Source: Listeria marthii FSL S4-120
GTDB taxonomy: Bacteria; Bacillota; Bacilli; Lactobacillales; Listeriaceae
Assembly: GCA_000183865.1 (NCBI GenBank)
Contig: CM001047.1
Location: forward strand, 2,028,445 to 2,035,894
Direction: 5' to 3'
Length of the DNA stretch: 7,450 bases
Under the pieces are notes generated by a model, which was not told the origin of the DNA, did no database searches, and saw only the letters and a list, made by a program, of their open reading frames with translations. The translations under genes and the position numbers were made by a program. Numbering within the stretch: the stretch's first letter is position 1; each line of letters starts with the position of its first letter. Positions 7,122 to 7,450 of the stretch are shown piece by piece.

Positions 7122-7183
7122 CCAGATTCTGTAAAAAACAGCTAACTAGAGACGCTTTTGCCGCAAAAATCGCGGCGCATTAT

Positions 7184-7450
7184 TTAAAAGATGACTACAC
7201 AGACGGAGATAATTGCTCCGATTAGTCCGATTCCCCAGAATGTTAAAACGACACGCCATTCGGACCAGCCACCAAGTTCAAAATGATGATGAATTGGTGT
7301 CATACGGAAAATTCGTTTCCCTCCAGTTGCCTTAAAGTAAAATACTTGTAAAATAACAGACGCTGTTTCAATCACGAAAATAATTCCGATTAACAGTAAC
7401 AGCCATTCTTGATGTACTAAAATAGAAACTGCTGCGATACTTCCGCCAAG
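7184..7450 (-). CDS. mraY: MraY, phospho-MurNAc-pentapeptide transferase, C-terminal fragment
   Basis: The last 88 codons and stop of MraY; the gene continues beyond the right edge, and the frame is open from base 7450. MraY is an integral membrane enzyme that transfers phospho-MurNAc-pentapeptide from UDP to undecaprenyl phosphate, giving lipid I. The fragment begins [14 protein letters not shown], has a hydrophobic helix (about fragment residues 16-38), then the family signature [15 protein letters not shown] with the three-histidine motif at about 54-56, then SEWRVV and a final hydrophobic helix ending CVVIF. This is the usual C-terminus of bacterial MraY. A shorter reading that starts at GTG 7375 is only an internal part of this gene. 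The gene precedes murD as in the standard dcw order. Confidence 0.97.
   Translation of the reverse strand, partial: LGGSIAAVSILVHQEWLLLLIGIIFVIETASVILQVFYFKATGGKRIFRMTPIHHHFELGGWSEWRVVLTFWGIGLIGAIISVCVVIF

Larger units (their letters stand above)
7046..7183 (-). other. mraY-murD intergenic region
   Basis: A 138-base spacer, unusually long next to the tight murD-murG-divIB spacing. After the mraY stop it holds a small GC stem (7172-7176 with 7160-7164, loop of 7), then a 4-base stem around CTGTTTTTTACAG, then the long hairpin, then TGATATAAAT, which resembles an extended -10 box (TGnTATAAT) but lacks a good -35. A start site there would leave a very short murD leader. No complete gene is seen. 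Confidence 0.55.

Overview
This window looks like part of the division and cell wall (dcw) cluster of a low-GC Gram-positive bacterium, most likely Listeria (L. monocytogenes group). The basis is the AT-rich sequence, strong AGGAGG-type ribosome binding sites, the order mraY-murD-murG-divIB-ftsA-ftsZ-ylmE-sepF, and protein sequences that I recognise as close to Listeria homologues. The species call is from memory, not from a search. In Bacillus subtilis extra genes (murB, ylxW, ylxX, sbp) lie between murG and ftsA, and sporulation genes follow ftsZ. None of these is present here.

All genes are on the minus strand, so transcription runs from high to low coordinates. In that order the window holds: the 3' end of mraY (7450-7184); a 138-base gap with a long imperfect hairpin; murD (7045-5678); murG, overlapping murD by 4 bases (5681-4590); divIB (4567-3767); a 365-base gap; ftsA (3401-2121); a 66-base gap; ftsZ (2054-882); a 118-base gap with a GC-rich hairpin and a candidate promoter; ylmE (763-74); and the first 23 codons of sepF (70-1). 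No minus-strand hairpin followed by a long U-run is visible, so extended co-transcription is plausible. The larger gaps could hold extra promoters or processing sites.

The genes form one pathway. MraY, MurD and MurG make and complete lipid II: MurD adds D-Glu in the cytoplasm, MraY makes lipid I, and MurG adds GlcNAc. FtsZ forms the division ring, FtsA and SepF tether it to the membrane, and DivIB is a later membrane component of the divisome. YlmE is a PLP-binding homeostasis protein commonly linked to sepF.

I found no mobile element, CRISPR array, RNA gene or clearly new system. The least explained sequence is between genes. The divIB-ftsA gap has a 29-codon ORF enclosed by perfect 12-base inverted repeats, a 10-base direct repeat, and a terminator-like hairpin facing the plus strand. 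The mraY-murD gap has a long hairpin just before the murD start.
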